A program made the position numbers and the translations under genes. From Dermacentor variabilis (Eukaryota > Arthropoda > Arachnida > Ixodida > Ixodidae): a stretch of DNA of 64,000 nucleotides. Positions 10,630-19,760 of this stretch are shown in pieces. The notes under the pieces are model-generated. The model was not told the origin of the DNA. It made no database searches and saw only the letters and a program-made list of their open reading frames with translations. How positions within the stretch are numbered: the first letter of the stretch is position 1; every line of letters begins with the position of its first letter. The stretch is from positions 100,792,122 to 100,856,121 of the forward strand of contig NC_134570.1 in the NCBI RefSeq assembly GCF_050947875.1, written 5' to 3'.

Positions 10630-11955
10630 CTAAGGCGTCGTGAGGATGAAGGGCTCGTGATACGGCTTGAGCCGATCTACGTGCACAGTTTCGCGGCCTC
10701 GGCGACGCAGGTCCTTAGGCGGCGTCAGAGGTTCGATGACGTAGTTCACCGGATAAGTTTGGTGTAGAACCCGGTAGGGCCTATGGTATCGGGATAGAAA
10801 CTTGGAGGAGACGCCTGGTGTCGAAGTAGGAGGCACCCACAACCAAACGAGAGCGTCAGGCGAAAACTGGTGGTGGGGGCGGCCGTCGTCATGACGAAAT
10901 TTCTGTAGGGCTTGTTTTGCCGTTGTAAGGGAGCGAGCTCGTTGCCGACACTCTTCTGCATACCGGGCGGCTTCGGAAACAGTTGTACCCTCTGATAAGT
11001 CGGGACGGTAAGGAAGAATAGTGTCAATGGGAAACGATGGTTCGCAGCCATATAGAAGAAAGAAGGGAGAAAAGCCCGCCGTTGACTGGGGTGCCGTCTT
11101 GTAGGCGTACGTGACATAGGGAAGGATGAGGTCCCAGTTGGTGTGGTTGGAGGCGACATACACCGAAAGCATGTGGCCAAGAGTTCGGTTAAAGTGTTCT
11201 GTCAATCCGTTTGTTTGCGGGTGATATGCGGTGGTACAGCGATGAATAATACGGCATTCAGCGAGAAGTTCTTGAATGACATCGGCGAGAAAGACGCGGC
11301 CACGGTCGCTCAGGAGTTCGTGGCGAGCGCCGTGACGTAGAACGAAGCGCTGAAGGAGGAAGGAGGCAACGTCACGAGCCGTCGCGGCTGGCAGAGCGGC
11401 CGTTTCTGCATACCTCGCGAGATGGTCTGCAGCTACAATGACCCAGCGATTGCCAGCAGCTGTGTATGGCAGAGGCCCGTAGAGGTCTATTCCAACCCGG
11501 TCGAAGGGTCGCGAAGGGCACGGCAAAGGTTGCATTGGTCCAGAAGGGCGGCAAGGATCAGGCTTCCGGCGTTGACGTTCAGTGCAAGAGAGAATGTACC
11601 TTTGCACAAATGTGTACATATCTCGCCAATAAAACCTATGACGTAGTCTGGTGTAGGTCTTGAAGAGACCAGCGTGTGCGCACTGAGGGTCGGCGTGGAA
11701 AGCGGCGCATACATCAGTGCGGAGCTGCCGAGGTATTACAAGCAGCCATTTGCGACCGTCGGAACTGTAGTTACGGCGATAGGCAATACCGTCGCGGATG
11801 GCGAAGTGCGAAGCTTGTCGGCGTAACGCTCGGGATGGTGGGTGTGTAGGTGAATTATAGATGTGATCTATCAAAGAAGAAATGTAGGAGTCCTTGCGCT
11901 GCTCCAAAGCCATGTCGACAGAGGTGAATGGAAGTGGGTCATCTAGGATGGACAC
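10630..11955 (-). CDS. Gypsy integrase, 441-codon open frame (part of broken pol)
   Basis: The integrase inserts retrotransposon cDNA into chromosomes. The frame is open for 441 codons, although it is only the C-terminal part of pol and has no true start; the first Met lies in the RNase H-integrase linker. The N-terminal zinc module has H87 and H94 and C124, but the fourth ligand is Arg127 (CTER instead of CxxC), so zinc binding is probably impaired. The catalytic core has D157 (GIDLYGP), D217 (LLSDRG) and E253 (NGLTEHFNR), a canonical DD-35-E layout. A C-terminal region ends with [12 protein letters not shown], the usual Gypsy GPY-like tail. Upstream pol is frameshifted, so no intact polyprotein can be made. 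The long intact frame suggests a fairly young insertion. Confidence 0.88.
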   Translation of the reverse strand: MSILDDPLPFTSVDMALEQRKDSYISSLIDHIYNSPTHPPSRALRRQASHFAIRDGIAYRRNYSSDGRKWLLVIPRQLRTDVCAAFHADPQCAHAGLFKTYTRLRHRFYWRDMYTFVQRYILSCTERQRRKPDPCRPSGPMQPLPCPSRPFDRVGIDLYGPLPYTAAGNRWVIVAADHLARYAETAALPAATARDVASFLLQRFVLRHGARHELLSDRGRVFLADVIQELLAECRIIHRCTTAYHPQTNGLTEHFNRTLGHMLSVYVASNHTNWDLILPYVTYAYKTAPQSTAGFSPFFLLYGCEPSFPIDTILPYRPDLSEGTTVSEAARYAEECRQRARSLTTAKQALQKFRHDDGRPHHQFSPDALVWLWVPPTSTPGVSSKFLSRYHRPYRVLHQTYPVNYVIEPLTPPKDLRRRGRETVHVDRLKPYHEPFILTTP

Positions 11956-12285
11956 ACTGAAAGTGTCGGCGCGGACAGGCGAGCGCGAAAGAGCATCGGC
12001 ATCGGCGTGCTTCTTGCCTTAGCGGTAGACAACACGGATATCGTACTGGAGCCTCAGTGCCCACAGGGCTAGGTGGCCGCAGGGATCCTTGAGACGACAA
12101 CCAGCAAAGTGCGTGGTGATCGGTAACGACATCGAAGGACCGGCCGTACAGGTATGGGCGAAATTTTGTGATGGCCCAGATGATCGCGAGACATTCTTTT
12201 TCCGTGACGGAATAGTTTGCTTCAGCTTTCGTCAGAGTGCGGCTCGCGTAAGCAACAACATACTCTTGGCAGCCGGGCTTTCGCT
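11956..12285 (-). pseudogene. Gypsy RNase H remnant
   Basis: The minus strand reads an [15 protein letters not shown] stretch, then [11 protein letters not shown] and VVTDHHAL, the conserved order of Gypsy RNase H. A lost base near 12090 shifts the frame just after LCWLSS, and an in-frame TAA occurs near 12020 in the linker before integrase ([11 protein letters not shown]). The first part of the domain is missing because the RT palm is fused directly upstream. Confidence 0.8.
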
Positions 12286-12986
12286 ACTGCATCATCCACT
12301 AACATTACTAGATCATCCAAATAACACAAGCACGTGTTCCGTTTGAGGCCTCGAAGAATTGTGTCCATCATCCGCTCAAAAGTCGCGGGCGCGTTGCAAA
12401 GTCCGAATTGCATTACACGAAATTCGCATAAGCCATCTGGTGTGATGAAAGCAGTTTTAGGCTTATCTTCTGCAGCCATAGGCACGTGCCAATAACCAGA
12501 GCGCAGATCGAGGAAGGAAAAGAACTCTGCACCTTGTAAGCTGTCGAGGGCGTCGTCGATCCGCGGCAATGGATAAACATCCTTTCGGGTTATTTTGTTT
12601 AGGCGGCGGTAATCCACGCAAAAACAGATCGAGCCATCCTTCTTTTTAACTAAAACAACTGGCGATGCCCATGGACTGTCGGACGGTTCAATGACACCAC
12701 GCTTTAGCATGTCACCTACTTGCTCATCAATGAGGCGTCGTTCTGTCGACGAGACGCGGTAGGGTCGCTGCCGTAGCGGTGAGTGAGAACCGGTGTCAAT
12801 ACGGTGACATACAGTCGTCGTTCGGCCCAGAGAAGTGTTATGACTGTGAAAAGCAGGGCGAAATTTCTCGAGGAGACGGAGAAGGTCATGGAGTTGCGTG
12901 GGGCTTAAGGCGTTGTCGATGACGTGGCTGAACACGTCTTCAGGCGATACGACCCTTGGTGTAGTTGATTGCTGTGCGAGAATCAC
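12286..12986 (-). pseudogene. Gypsy reverse transcriptase, fingers and palm only
   Basis: In the 254-codon frame (12222-12986) the RT shows SPWASPVVLVKKKDG, VDYRRLN at 124-130, FLDLRSGYWHVPM at 158-170, FGLCNAPATFERMMD and the catalytic YLDD at 222-225. Immediately after, the normal thumb and connection are absent and the sequence enters RNase H out of frame, so the last 25 or so residues of this frame are nonsense. The upstream part (residues 1-60) fits the protease-RT linker (DLLRLLEKFRPAF). Catalytic residues are intact, but the product would be truncated. Confidence 0.85.
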
Positions 12987-13700
12987 TCAGTATGGTGTGA
13001 CAGGCTGGCTCACCACTTCCTCGGCCGTCTTGACATTTTGGCTAACGTTCCTGACAGCATGCCCGAGCAAGCCGCCTGCTGGGGTAACCAACGCAAAGCG
13101 ACGTCCAGCTTGGTATTCAGCTGCGTCGACGAAGGGGACGCCCGCGGTGTTGGCATAAGGTTTGATGACGGAGGTAGCTCGTGCCTTCCTGCGTTCTTTG
13201 TTGTGGTCTATGTGCAAGTTTTTGGGAATAGGGTCGGCGTGTATCCGTTGCTGAGTGTCGCGTGGTATTGGGTGTTTGCCTCCATTGTATTGGGTGTTTG
13301 TAGGTGGTATCAAGCTTGGTTAGAATGCTGTGGTCCGTTTCCGTGAGGGTAAGCCGCTCCAATTGGAATCGACGTTGCGCTTTGGTTAACTCGTCTAGGG
13401 TGTTGTGGATACCTAATTGTAGTAGAAGTTCCGTGCTGGTGTGGTTGGGTAGTCCTAAGGTCTGCTTATAGGCTTCTCTGATAATGATGTGAAGTTTAGT
13501 CTTTTCACCTTTGTACCAGTTGAGAAAGGGCGCAACGTAAGCAATGTGACAGATGATAAAGAATTGGACAAGGCGGATGCGGCTTTCTTGCTTCATACCC
13601 CCTCGTCGGTGGGTCACTCATTTCATCAGTCTGGATGTATTAGTGGTCTGTCGAATCATATTGGAGATAGCCGCAGAGTGGGCTCCATTTGCTTCTAGGG
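12987..13700 (-). pseudogene. I-like LINE RT C-terminal extension and RNase H start
   Basis: The frame 13117-13617 reads a HIAYVAPFLNWYKGEK segment and TSTELLLQLGIHNTLDEL, a conserved signature downstream of the RT in this family. After a frame change, a PFVDAAEYQ stretch followed by TAEEV marks the start of RNase H (first Asp and the helix Glu). The domain is cut off at about 12987 by the Gypsy junction. Confidence 0.75.
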
Positions 13701-13773
13701 TCATACCAAGAACGCGGATTCTATAGGGACCACGGGTATGGGTCTGCCATCCCTCAGGTCGAGTTCGATTCCC

Positions 13774-15190
13774 TCATATTGGCGTTGATTCGTGGAGCCC
13801 CATGGGGGGCGTCCACGGAGTGTGGGGCGATATAGGAGAAGCTCCGACTTTTCTGTGGAACAGCAGACCCGTGCCTTGAAGATAATTTTCTACGACGTTA
13901 ATGGCGTCTTGTAGGGTAGTTGCGATTTGGCCGTCACTGCTCTTTGCAGCCCAGATTGTAATGCCGTCGGCGTATACGGTTTGTTCAATGCCACCGAGTT
14001 TTTGTATTTCTTGTGCTAATCCGAGAAAAACCGTATTAAACAGTATTGCGGAAATAACAGAGCCTTGTGGTGTACCCGTATAGCCGAGGGAGAGTTCGTC
14101 TGGTCGAATGTTTCCGACCGTGAGGAAGGCCTTCAGATTGGATAGAAAGTTTCTTACGTAGCTGTAAGTGCGTTCTCCAAGGTTGAGCAAGGAGATGCGT
14201 TCGAGGATGGTGGAGTGCCTCATGTTATCGAAGGTGCGCTCGAGATCGAGGTCCAAGATCGCCTTTGTGTGACGGGATCTGCCATCTAAGATTTGATGCT
14301 AAAGTTGGAACATAGCGTCTTGGGTCGAAAGATGCTCTCTAAAGCCAGTTATCGGGCGGGGACAAACTGATGTGTCTTCCAGGTGAGTGTTGACACGGGT
14401 CAGGAATGGGTACTCCCCGACCTTGCCTACACATGAAGTTAGTGAGATGGGCCGGAGATTGGCGTGGCTAGATTGCTTTGCGGCTTTGGGGATGAGAATT
14501 ACTTTGGCCGTTTTCCATGGAGGAGGAATGGATCGTTGGCGCCAACAGTTGTTGATGTATTCGGTGAGTTGTTTTACCGAGGGGTCATCTAGATTTCTTT
14601 GTGTTTTATTCGTAACATCATCTGGGCCTGGCGCCTAACGGCTGTTCAGTTTGTGCAGGACAGCATGAATCTCTACCATGCTGAAATCTTCGTCAAAGGC
14701 AGGGTAGGAGGTCCCCGTGTACGGCCCGTGAGGTTGAGTGGGCCCAGATGGGATGTACTTTTGACATAAGGTATTCTTAACATCGTCCTGGCCACGTGTT
14801 TTGCTTTCTGTCAATAAAAGCTTGGTGAGGCGATCTGGTTGATATCAGCGGGTTGTGGTGCGATCAAGGAAATGTTTGAGGATTGTCCACGAGCAGGGGT
14901 GGTGGACTTGGCCGTCTAGAGAGTTACCGAACTCTGTCCATTGCTGTTGACTGAGAACGCGGCAGTGTACTTCAGTTTCCTTGTTGAGAAGTGCAACCTT
15001 GCGTCTGAGTCTTCTACTGAACTGTTGTCCCTTACAACCACAGAGGATGGATGTTTTGGCCTGGACGAGGTGGGCGAGTCTGCTGTCCATGCGCTCAGTC
15101 GGGGCATCTGTTGTGAGAGTGCGGGTGGCCGATTTAGTATCAGACTTTACATCGCACGACCATGATCCTATAGTAAGCAAGCAACAAAAT
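13774..15190 (-). pseudogene. I-like LINE reverse transcriptase, broken
   Basis: Minus-strand reading gives RRLRRKVALLNKETEVHCR near 15020, GPDDVTNKT near 14630, WKTAKVILIPKAAK near 14500, LRPISLTSCVGK near 14450, LDLERTFDN near 14245, GTPQGSVISAILFN at about 14075 and then YADG at codons 95-98 of the 13774-14256 frame. The last should be YADD: loss of the second catalytic Asp would abolish activity even without the stops near 14295 and 14635 and the other frame changes. Confidence 0.85.
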
Positions 15191-15438
15191 ATTATATACT
15201 TGAGAGCCTACCCACCTTGAAAATGGTGCCTATTGATAAATAATGTACCGAAATGGGTATCCAAGTGATAAGATGTATAAGTTTTTGCATATAATAAAGC
15301 AATTTCGCATAAAACTCAGGAGTCAAGTTCCTGCACACATAGATTTGTTGATGAACACGGAAAATCCGTGGAATTACCCTAGCTATTAACAGCTTCACAG
15401 CACTTAGTGTAAGTATCTTAATACCTGCGAATATCTAC

Positions 15439-15666
15439 GACCTGCCGTGGTAGCTTAGCGTCTGTGCACTGCTAAGCACGAGATCACAGGATCGAATCCC
15501 GGCCGCGGCTGCCGCATATTGGTGGGCGCGAAATGCAAAAATCCCTGTGCACTGTGCGATGGGTCCACGCTATGAATTCCATCGGGCAAAATTATTCCCG
15601 AGTTTCCGACTACGGCATTCCTCATAAGCAGATGGTGGTTTTGGCACGCAAGAGCCCAGAATCTAC
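15439..15666 (+). mobile_element. tRNA-derived SINE with target-site duplication
   Basis: A tRNA-like head carries a box A-like TAGCTTAGCG (from 15451) and a box B-like GGATCGAATCC (15489-15499), followed by the family body with CGAAATGCAAAAA, CAAAATTATTCCCGAG and GGTTTTGGCACGCAAGA. It is flanked by CGAATATCTAC (15428-15438) and CGAATATTTAC (15667-15677), an 11-base duplication with one mismatch. Pol III promoter boxes would drive transcription, and a LINE would supply the machinery. It belongs to the same family as 19511-19748 and 53687-53924. Confidence 0.85.
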
Positions 15667-15865
15667 CGAATATTTACAGATCAAGTAGTATGGCGTGCAC
15701 CATGAGGGCGTGCACATTGGGCTGAACGTGTAGAGATAGTTCAAATGTTACAATGTAAAGCACTGTTGACAAGTAATTGGCTATCCCATGCACTGTAAAG
15801 AAATGGCCGTAAGAACAACTGAAACAGAAGCTGCAGAGTTAACTTTGATTAGAAGTTATCTCTGC

Positions 15866-15866
<1 letters not shown>

Positions 15867-15916
<50 letters not shown>
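15867..15916. repeat. (TA)n microsatellite
   Basis: This is an uninterrupted TA tract. It lies at the 3' end of the second-family SINE (next entry), whose copy at 63755 also ends in a short TA run, so it probably grew from the SINE tail. Confidence 0.95.
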
Positions 15917-15918
<2 letters not shown>

Positions 15919-15929
15919 GTGTGTGGGGG

Positions 15930-16270
15930 GGGTGTAGGTAATCATGTCTAAGAAGCAAACCAACAATGACACCAAGGACAACATAGGGGAAATTGCGTGT
16001 ACTTTCTATTTGAATTAAAGAAATAATACATTATTGGAAATGCAAGTGAATCAAAAACAAACTTGTCGCAGGTGGGGAACAATTCCACGTCTTCGCATTA
16101 CGCGTGCGATGCTCTACCAATTGAGCTACCTCCAGCGGCGTCTTCCCATCCACCTTCTTGCGTGTTCATGTGTTTTCTACTAGAACAAACCCTGGGAGTG
16201 TTAGCCAGCGCCATCACGCGCAAACCAACGGCGGCGAATGCTCCACACCTGGCGCCAAGGTTTCTATTCC
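15930..16270 (-). mobile_element. Second-family tRNA-headed SINE
   Basis: On the minus strand the head has TAGCTCAATTGG (box A, plus positions 16117-16128), the arm GAGCATCGCACGCG and a box B-like GGAATTGTTCC (16075-16085). The tail matches 63755-64000 closely, including GGAAATGCAAGT, a TTCCCCTATGT-like segment and CCTTGGTGTCA, and ends in TA repeats. The region between 16130 and 16270 also appears to belong to the 5' part. The cloverleaf is too diverged to be a working tRNA. Confidence 0.75.
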
Positions 16271-18061
16271 CAAAACGCGACCTCTTTCTAAAACCCGCTT
16301 TCTAAAACGCGACCCAGGCAACAACGTTTGCAACGTCTGAATATTGCTGACATTTTAGCGTCGCTCAGTTCAGGAAACATGCTTCGACCGTTGGTTTGCG
16401 AGTCCAGAAGAAAAAAAAAAAGAAAACAGTTTTACACCGCTGGACAGAGCGCGTGTTTCCACTACAGTTAACGCTGCTGCGTAAACATCTCTCAGGGCGC
16501 GCACCTTCATTTATTGCGACATGGGATAAGCAGTCGACCATGGGTTTGAGCAACGAAAGTGGAATATTCCACCCTGTTTCAACACCGTGAAGTCAACGAG
16601 TATTTAACGCACACACACACACACTGCTACCGCTAACGCGTTTTGTAATTGTGCTCTCACTTCGTGCACCGCATCACTTGTGCATAATTTATTGGTACCC
16701 TGAGTCAACAAAGCGCAGCAGTGTTTACATGTCGCAACCTAGCAGCCTTGGTTCTCCCGCGACTTATACATGCTCTTCCTAAACGACTCGCTGTTATAGC
16801 GGCGAAAATAATAGCTGGCAACACACAAAAAGCCATGACGGCTTACTAGACCAAGCTTGTTTACAGGGAGCGTGCGCGTGTATACGCCTTACAAAGCCCT
16901 GCACGGCTCCGTGTACTCTGCGAGTGACAGAGAATTGTTAGTGCCTTTTGCACTGCTTTTTGCTTTCAGTGGCTCGTGAAGCACACGGTGCATAGAATTG
17001 AATAGGAGAAAGTGTGAGGACAAAATTGCGGCTGAGTTCTCCTTAGCTTTAAACTCTTGAACGTACCATTAGGCTTGGTTAATTCGCATGAGAACGGATT
17101 GCGTCTATGCGTCCTCGTTGTCGCCGTTTCTTTGGCCACAGCTGGCCCCTTGCGCCGACAATATCCAATTATCTATCCGGTTGTCGCCGTTTTTCTAGAA
17201 AAACATTCGTAGTTAATGAGTACTCCAATAATCTCCCTACGAGGACACCGTTTTATTCTGGCCATTAGAAACATCACAAGCAATGTGCGTAGTTTTTCTA
17301 CTTGCTGGCACAATATTTATTGTCCTGTCGCCTAATAGCGGTTTCGAGGTGTGTTAGCTCTAAAGTAATCAGGCGCATAAGCTCTAAAAGCAATAAACGA
17401 AACGTTAGCACACATGACATAATAAAGTTCATTAGACGGGCGCTATACATTACGGTCGTTTATTCGAATGGGGAAAAACAAAGCAACACGAACAAGTGAT
17501 CATGAGCCATGTTAATGGAATGTTTCTGTTTTCATTCCCGAAATAAACCAGACATACGTGCATGGTTCGTCCCCTCAGTAATATTTCGTACACCGTGCGA
17601 AACCTATGATTATTGCTTTGCTGTTGGTCGCTTAGCCCAAAAACAATTCTGTAATCACCAAGTTTTTGAGTTAGAATGGATGGTTGGCGCGCACTCTACT
17701 CCCTGAAAATAGCTGCCGCTTCGGAAATATATTCACAGCTTACAATTTTATGCATCAGCCACCTAGTAATTGCGACCGCGTAATAGGCAGCGTTCCTGAT
17801 GGCGCCAGTCCTCCAGCTCAAAAAATATGGGGCAGTGTTCGCATCTATGTTCGTTTCAACCTACGAAGGGATAGTGCCCTTAAACTTACCAATGGAATTG
17901 ATGCTTGAAAGGAACTAAGATAATACTATCGGATTGCAAGACTTTCTACAGTACTTAACAAGAATTGTTTTTCCTTGAACTGCAAGAAATATGGAGCTGA
18001 AAAATCTGTCACTTCAATCAAACATGACAGGTCTCACTGCGATATGTAAACAGAAATATAC
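16271..18061. other. Intergenic, no gene recognised
   Basis: Nothing was recognised apart from a short (AC)n tract at 16610-16624. Open frames are short and lack motifs. Confidence 0.55.
16610..16624. repeat. (AC)n microsatellite, short
   Basis: Seven to eight AC units. Confidence 0.9.
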
Positions 18062-18217
18062 TGTTGCGAGGCGGAGACAAGCAAGAATGCTTTTTTATGC
18101 AGGCCGAGCGCTGCAGGCACGAGCTGACACTAGAACACGGCGGCCGAAGCGCCCTAGCAACAACAACACTTCTTCGTCCTCGTCTCTTGTCTGCATGTCC
18201 TGTTCTGCATCGCGACA
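18062..18217 (-). repeat. Gypsy LTR, 156 bases
   Basis: On the minus strand the block begins TGTCGCGATGCAGAAC and ends GCCTCGCAACA, giving TG...CA ends. It contains a TATA-like GCATAAAAAAGC about 40 bases before its end. It follows directly after an integrase C-terminal remnant on the same strand, as a 3' LTR should. There is no second LTR in the window, so the limits rest on the end dinucleotides and the integrase neighbour. Confidence 0.55.
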
Positions 18218-18417
18218 CTACGCCGCCTGTGCTGGAGCGCCGACCCGGCGCAAGCGATTCAAGCCTGGCAAAGGCACGCACGTAGGGCTTTAAATGGGAG
18301 TCATGAACGACGTCGGTTCACGGCTGTACGGGCGACGGGCCTGGCTCTCGGGAGCAATCTCGTACGTCACATCCGAAAGCTGTCTCACGATTGGGTAAAG
18401 ACCTGAGTATCGCAACA
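18218..18417 (-). pseudogene. Gypsy integrase C-terminal tail
   Basis: The minus strand reads a YPIVRQLSDVTYEI stretch (plus about 18410-18370), then a Ser/Arg-rich segment and stop at 18290-18292. In the next frame LKPYVRAF follows immediately, the conserved end of Gypsy integrases. This is about 60 residues of pol, broken by one frameshift. All upstream gag-pol is missing. Confidence 0.7.
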
Positions 18418-18430
18418 ACATTATTCTTCC

Positions 18431-19075
18431 ATATCAACTATCCGTTGCGTCTCAGGTGGTGGGTCTTTGTCGCTTGCGCATCTGACCAGCACCATCGCCG
18501 GAGATGTCAGGGCTGGCCCGAAGTAAGAGTTTGGGGATGGAAGGAATAACCGTCGCATGAATCGTTACTTAAGCAGTGTTTGTGTTGGGCAGGTGGCGCC
18601 TGCAGTACCCTTAGATAAACTGTTTTAATAACCCGGCTCGTGTAAATAAAGTACCTCCTTCTAAGGAATGGTAATAGCCTCCTTAATAAACAAACATAAA
18701 TATACATAGGCGTCATCCTGGTCGGCTGTTCTCTTCGATTTTTTGTCTGCGTAACATGGCCAGCCAGTTCTTCCACTGCTACATCTTCCCAGCCACCGCT
18801 CTGTCAATGCGAGCAAGCTCTTGCTTTTCCTGCTATTGCAGCAGATGGCCCGACGCTTTCTCCTAGCTAAAGCAGGCATCTGTGCAGAAAAGCTCAGTAT
18901 CGTCAGCCACGCCTGTAAAGAAACATTCTTGATAGGACCTGAAGTCGCCGACAAATTCGCAAAGTATTCCTTTGCTTATGCAGGCACTCATTGAATACCT
19001 TAAACCATAAAAATACCTTAACAGAAACGCCGACCTCTTTCATCTATCTTTTTCATTCATTTCAACCAGCTTTCA
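18431..19075. other. No gene recognised
   Basis: I see no motif between the Gypsy tail and the Penelope-like scrap. This stretch may hold more of a decayed Penelope-like element, but no RT motif is visible. Confidence 0.45.
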
Positions 19076-19255
19076 GCACATTGCAGATGTGGATGCAAAC
19101 CTGCCCTCAAAAAACTGATATCATCATCCAACACCAAGAGGGAAGGACTCGTGAACTTGCTGAAGTCTTCTATATAGAAGGGTTGCGTAATGATTGTTTA
19201 TCTGAGGCATCGGTCGCTTTGCTAGTTTATGAAAGGCGCTTGCTCAGTAACTTTA
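19076..19255 (+). pseudogene. Penelope-like element, GIY-YIG C-terminal fragment
   Basis: Penelope-like elements encode RT followed by a GIY-YIG endonuclease. This stretch reads HCRCGCKPAL, then after a one-base frame change KTDIIIQHQEGRTRELAEVF, CLSEASVAL and a closing ER-LL motif. The order Cys/His cluster, His, TREL-EA-I, C-S-S-L and E-L fits the end of that domain. No GIY-YIG motif itself or RT is visible upstream. The match is by pattern, so a different nuclease family is possible. Confidence 0.5.
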
Positions 19256-19510
19256 TCCACGTGACTTACATTTCTTGCACACGCCTGAGGTTCGCCCTAT
19301 CGTGTTTTGTTTTTCGAGTGTCTTGTTCAACGAATTTCTGTTGCTGGACACCACTCATCCTGTGTTCTTCTAATACTGCATTCTTAAAAAGAGCGGCGAG
19401 TTCTTCTTTCACACGCACTGCACATGCCGCACCCTCTTTCGGCAATAAAAAGAGGAGGAATGTTTCTACCTTGCGTACGTACCTTGCGTCGGCGCCGCCG
19501 GTGACACAAA

Positions 19511-19748
19511 TAATAATAATATTTGGGGTTTTACGTGCCAAAACCACTTTCTGATTATGAGGCACGCCGTAGTGGAGGACTCCGGAAATTTTGACCACCT
19601 GGGGTTCTTTAACGTGCACCTAAATCTAAGCACACGGGTGTTTTCGCATTTCGCCCCCATCGAAATGCGGCCGCCGTGGCCAGGATTCGATCCCGCGACC
19701 TCGTGCTCAGCAGCCCAACACCATAGCCACTGAGCAAGCACGGCGGGT
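19511..19748 (-). mobile_element. tRNA-derived SINE with perfect 12-base target-site duplication
   Basis: The minus-strand copy is complete. The head has a box A-like TGGCTATGGTG and box B GGATCGAATCC, then CGAAATGCGAAAACACCCG, GTGCACGTTAAAGAACCCCA, CCGGAGTCCTCCACTACGGC, and a tail of ATT repeats (TAATAATAAT at 19511-19520 on the plus strand). CGGTGACACAAA flanks it on both sides (19499-19510 and 19749-19760), identical over 12 bases. This indicates a fairly recent retroposition. It is the cleanest member of the family here. Confidence 0.93.
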
Positions 19749-19760
19749 CGGTGACACAAA

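Larger units (their letters stand above)
10430..12986 (-). mobile_element. Gypsy LTR retrotransposon, internally deleted
   Basis: Read on the minus strand the element gives RT (12986 to about 12286), a shortened RNase H (to 11956), a long integrase (11955-10630), a polypurine tract and the start of a 3' LTR. Gag, protease and most of the RT connection domain are missing. The RT palm runs directly into mid RNase H, so an internal deletion has occurred. Its upstream side abuts the RNase H of an I-like LINE on the same strand at about 12986, with no 5' LTR visible. Domain order RT-RH-IN and the integrase style support Gypsy rather than Copia or Bel-Pao. Confidence 0.85.
12987..15190 (-). mobile_element. 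I-like LINE with RNase H, 5'-truncated
   Basis: Minus-strand order is end of the endonuclease-RT linker (about 15190), RT fingers (14640-14260), RT palm (14256-13774), thumb and extension (to 13170), and RNase H start (to 12987). The RNase H then runs into Gypsy sequence, so the 3' part is lost or displaced. Truncation inside the linker at the 5' side is typical of target-primed reverse transcription. A related, more 3'-complete copy lies at 55131-56830. Confidence 0.82.

Noticed and set aside
16075..16130. tRNA-like sequence with box A and box B (minus strand)
   Set aside because: It is a SINE head: the arms do not form a good cloverleaf and it continues into a SINE body shared with 63755-64000. 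It is not a functional tRNA gene.
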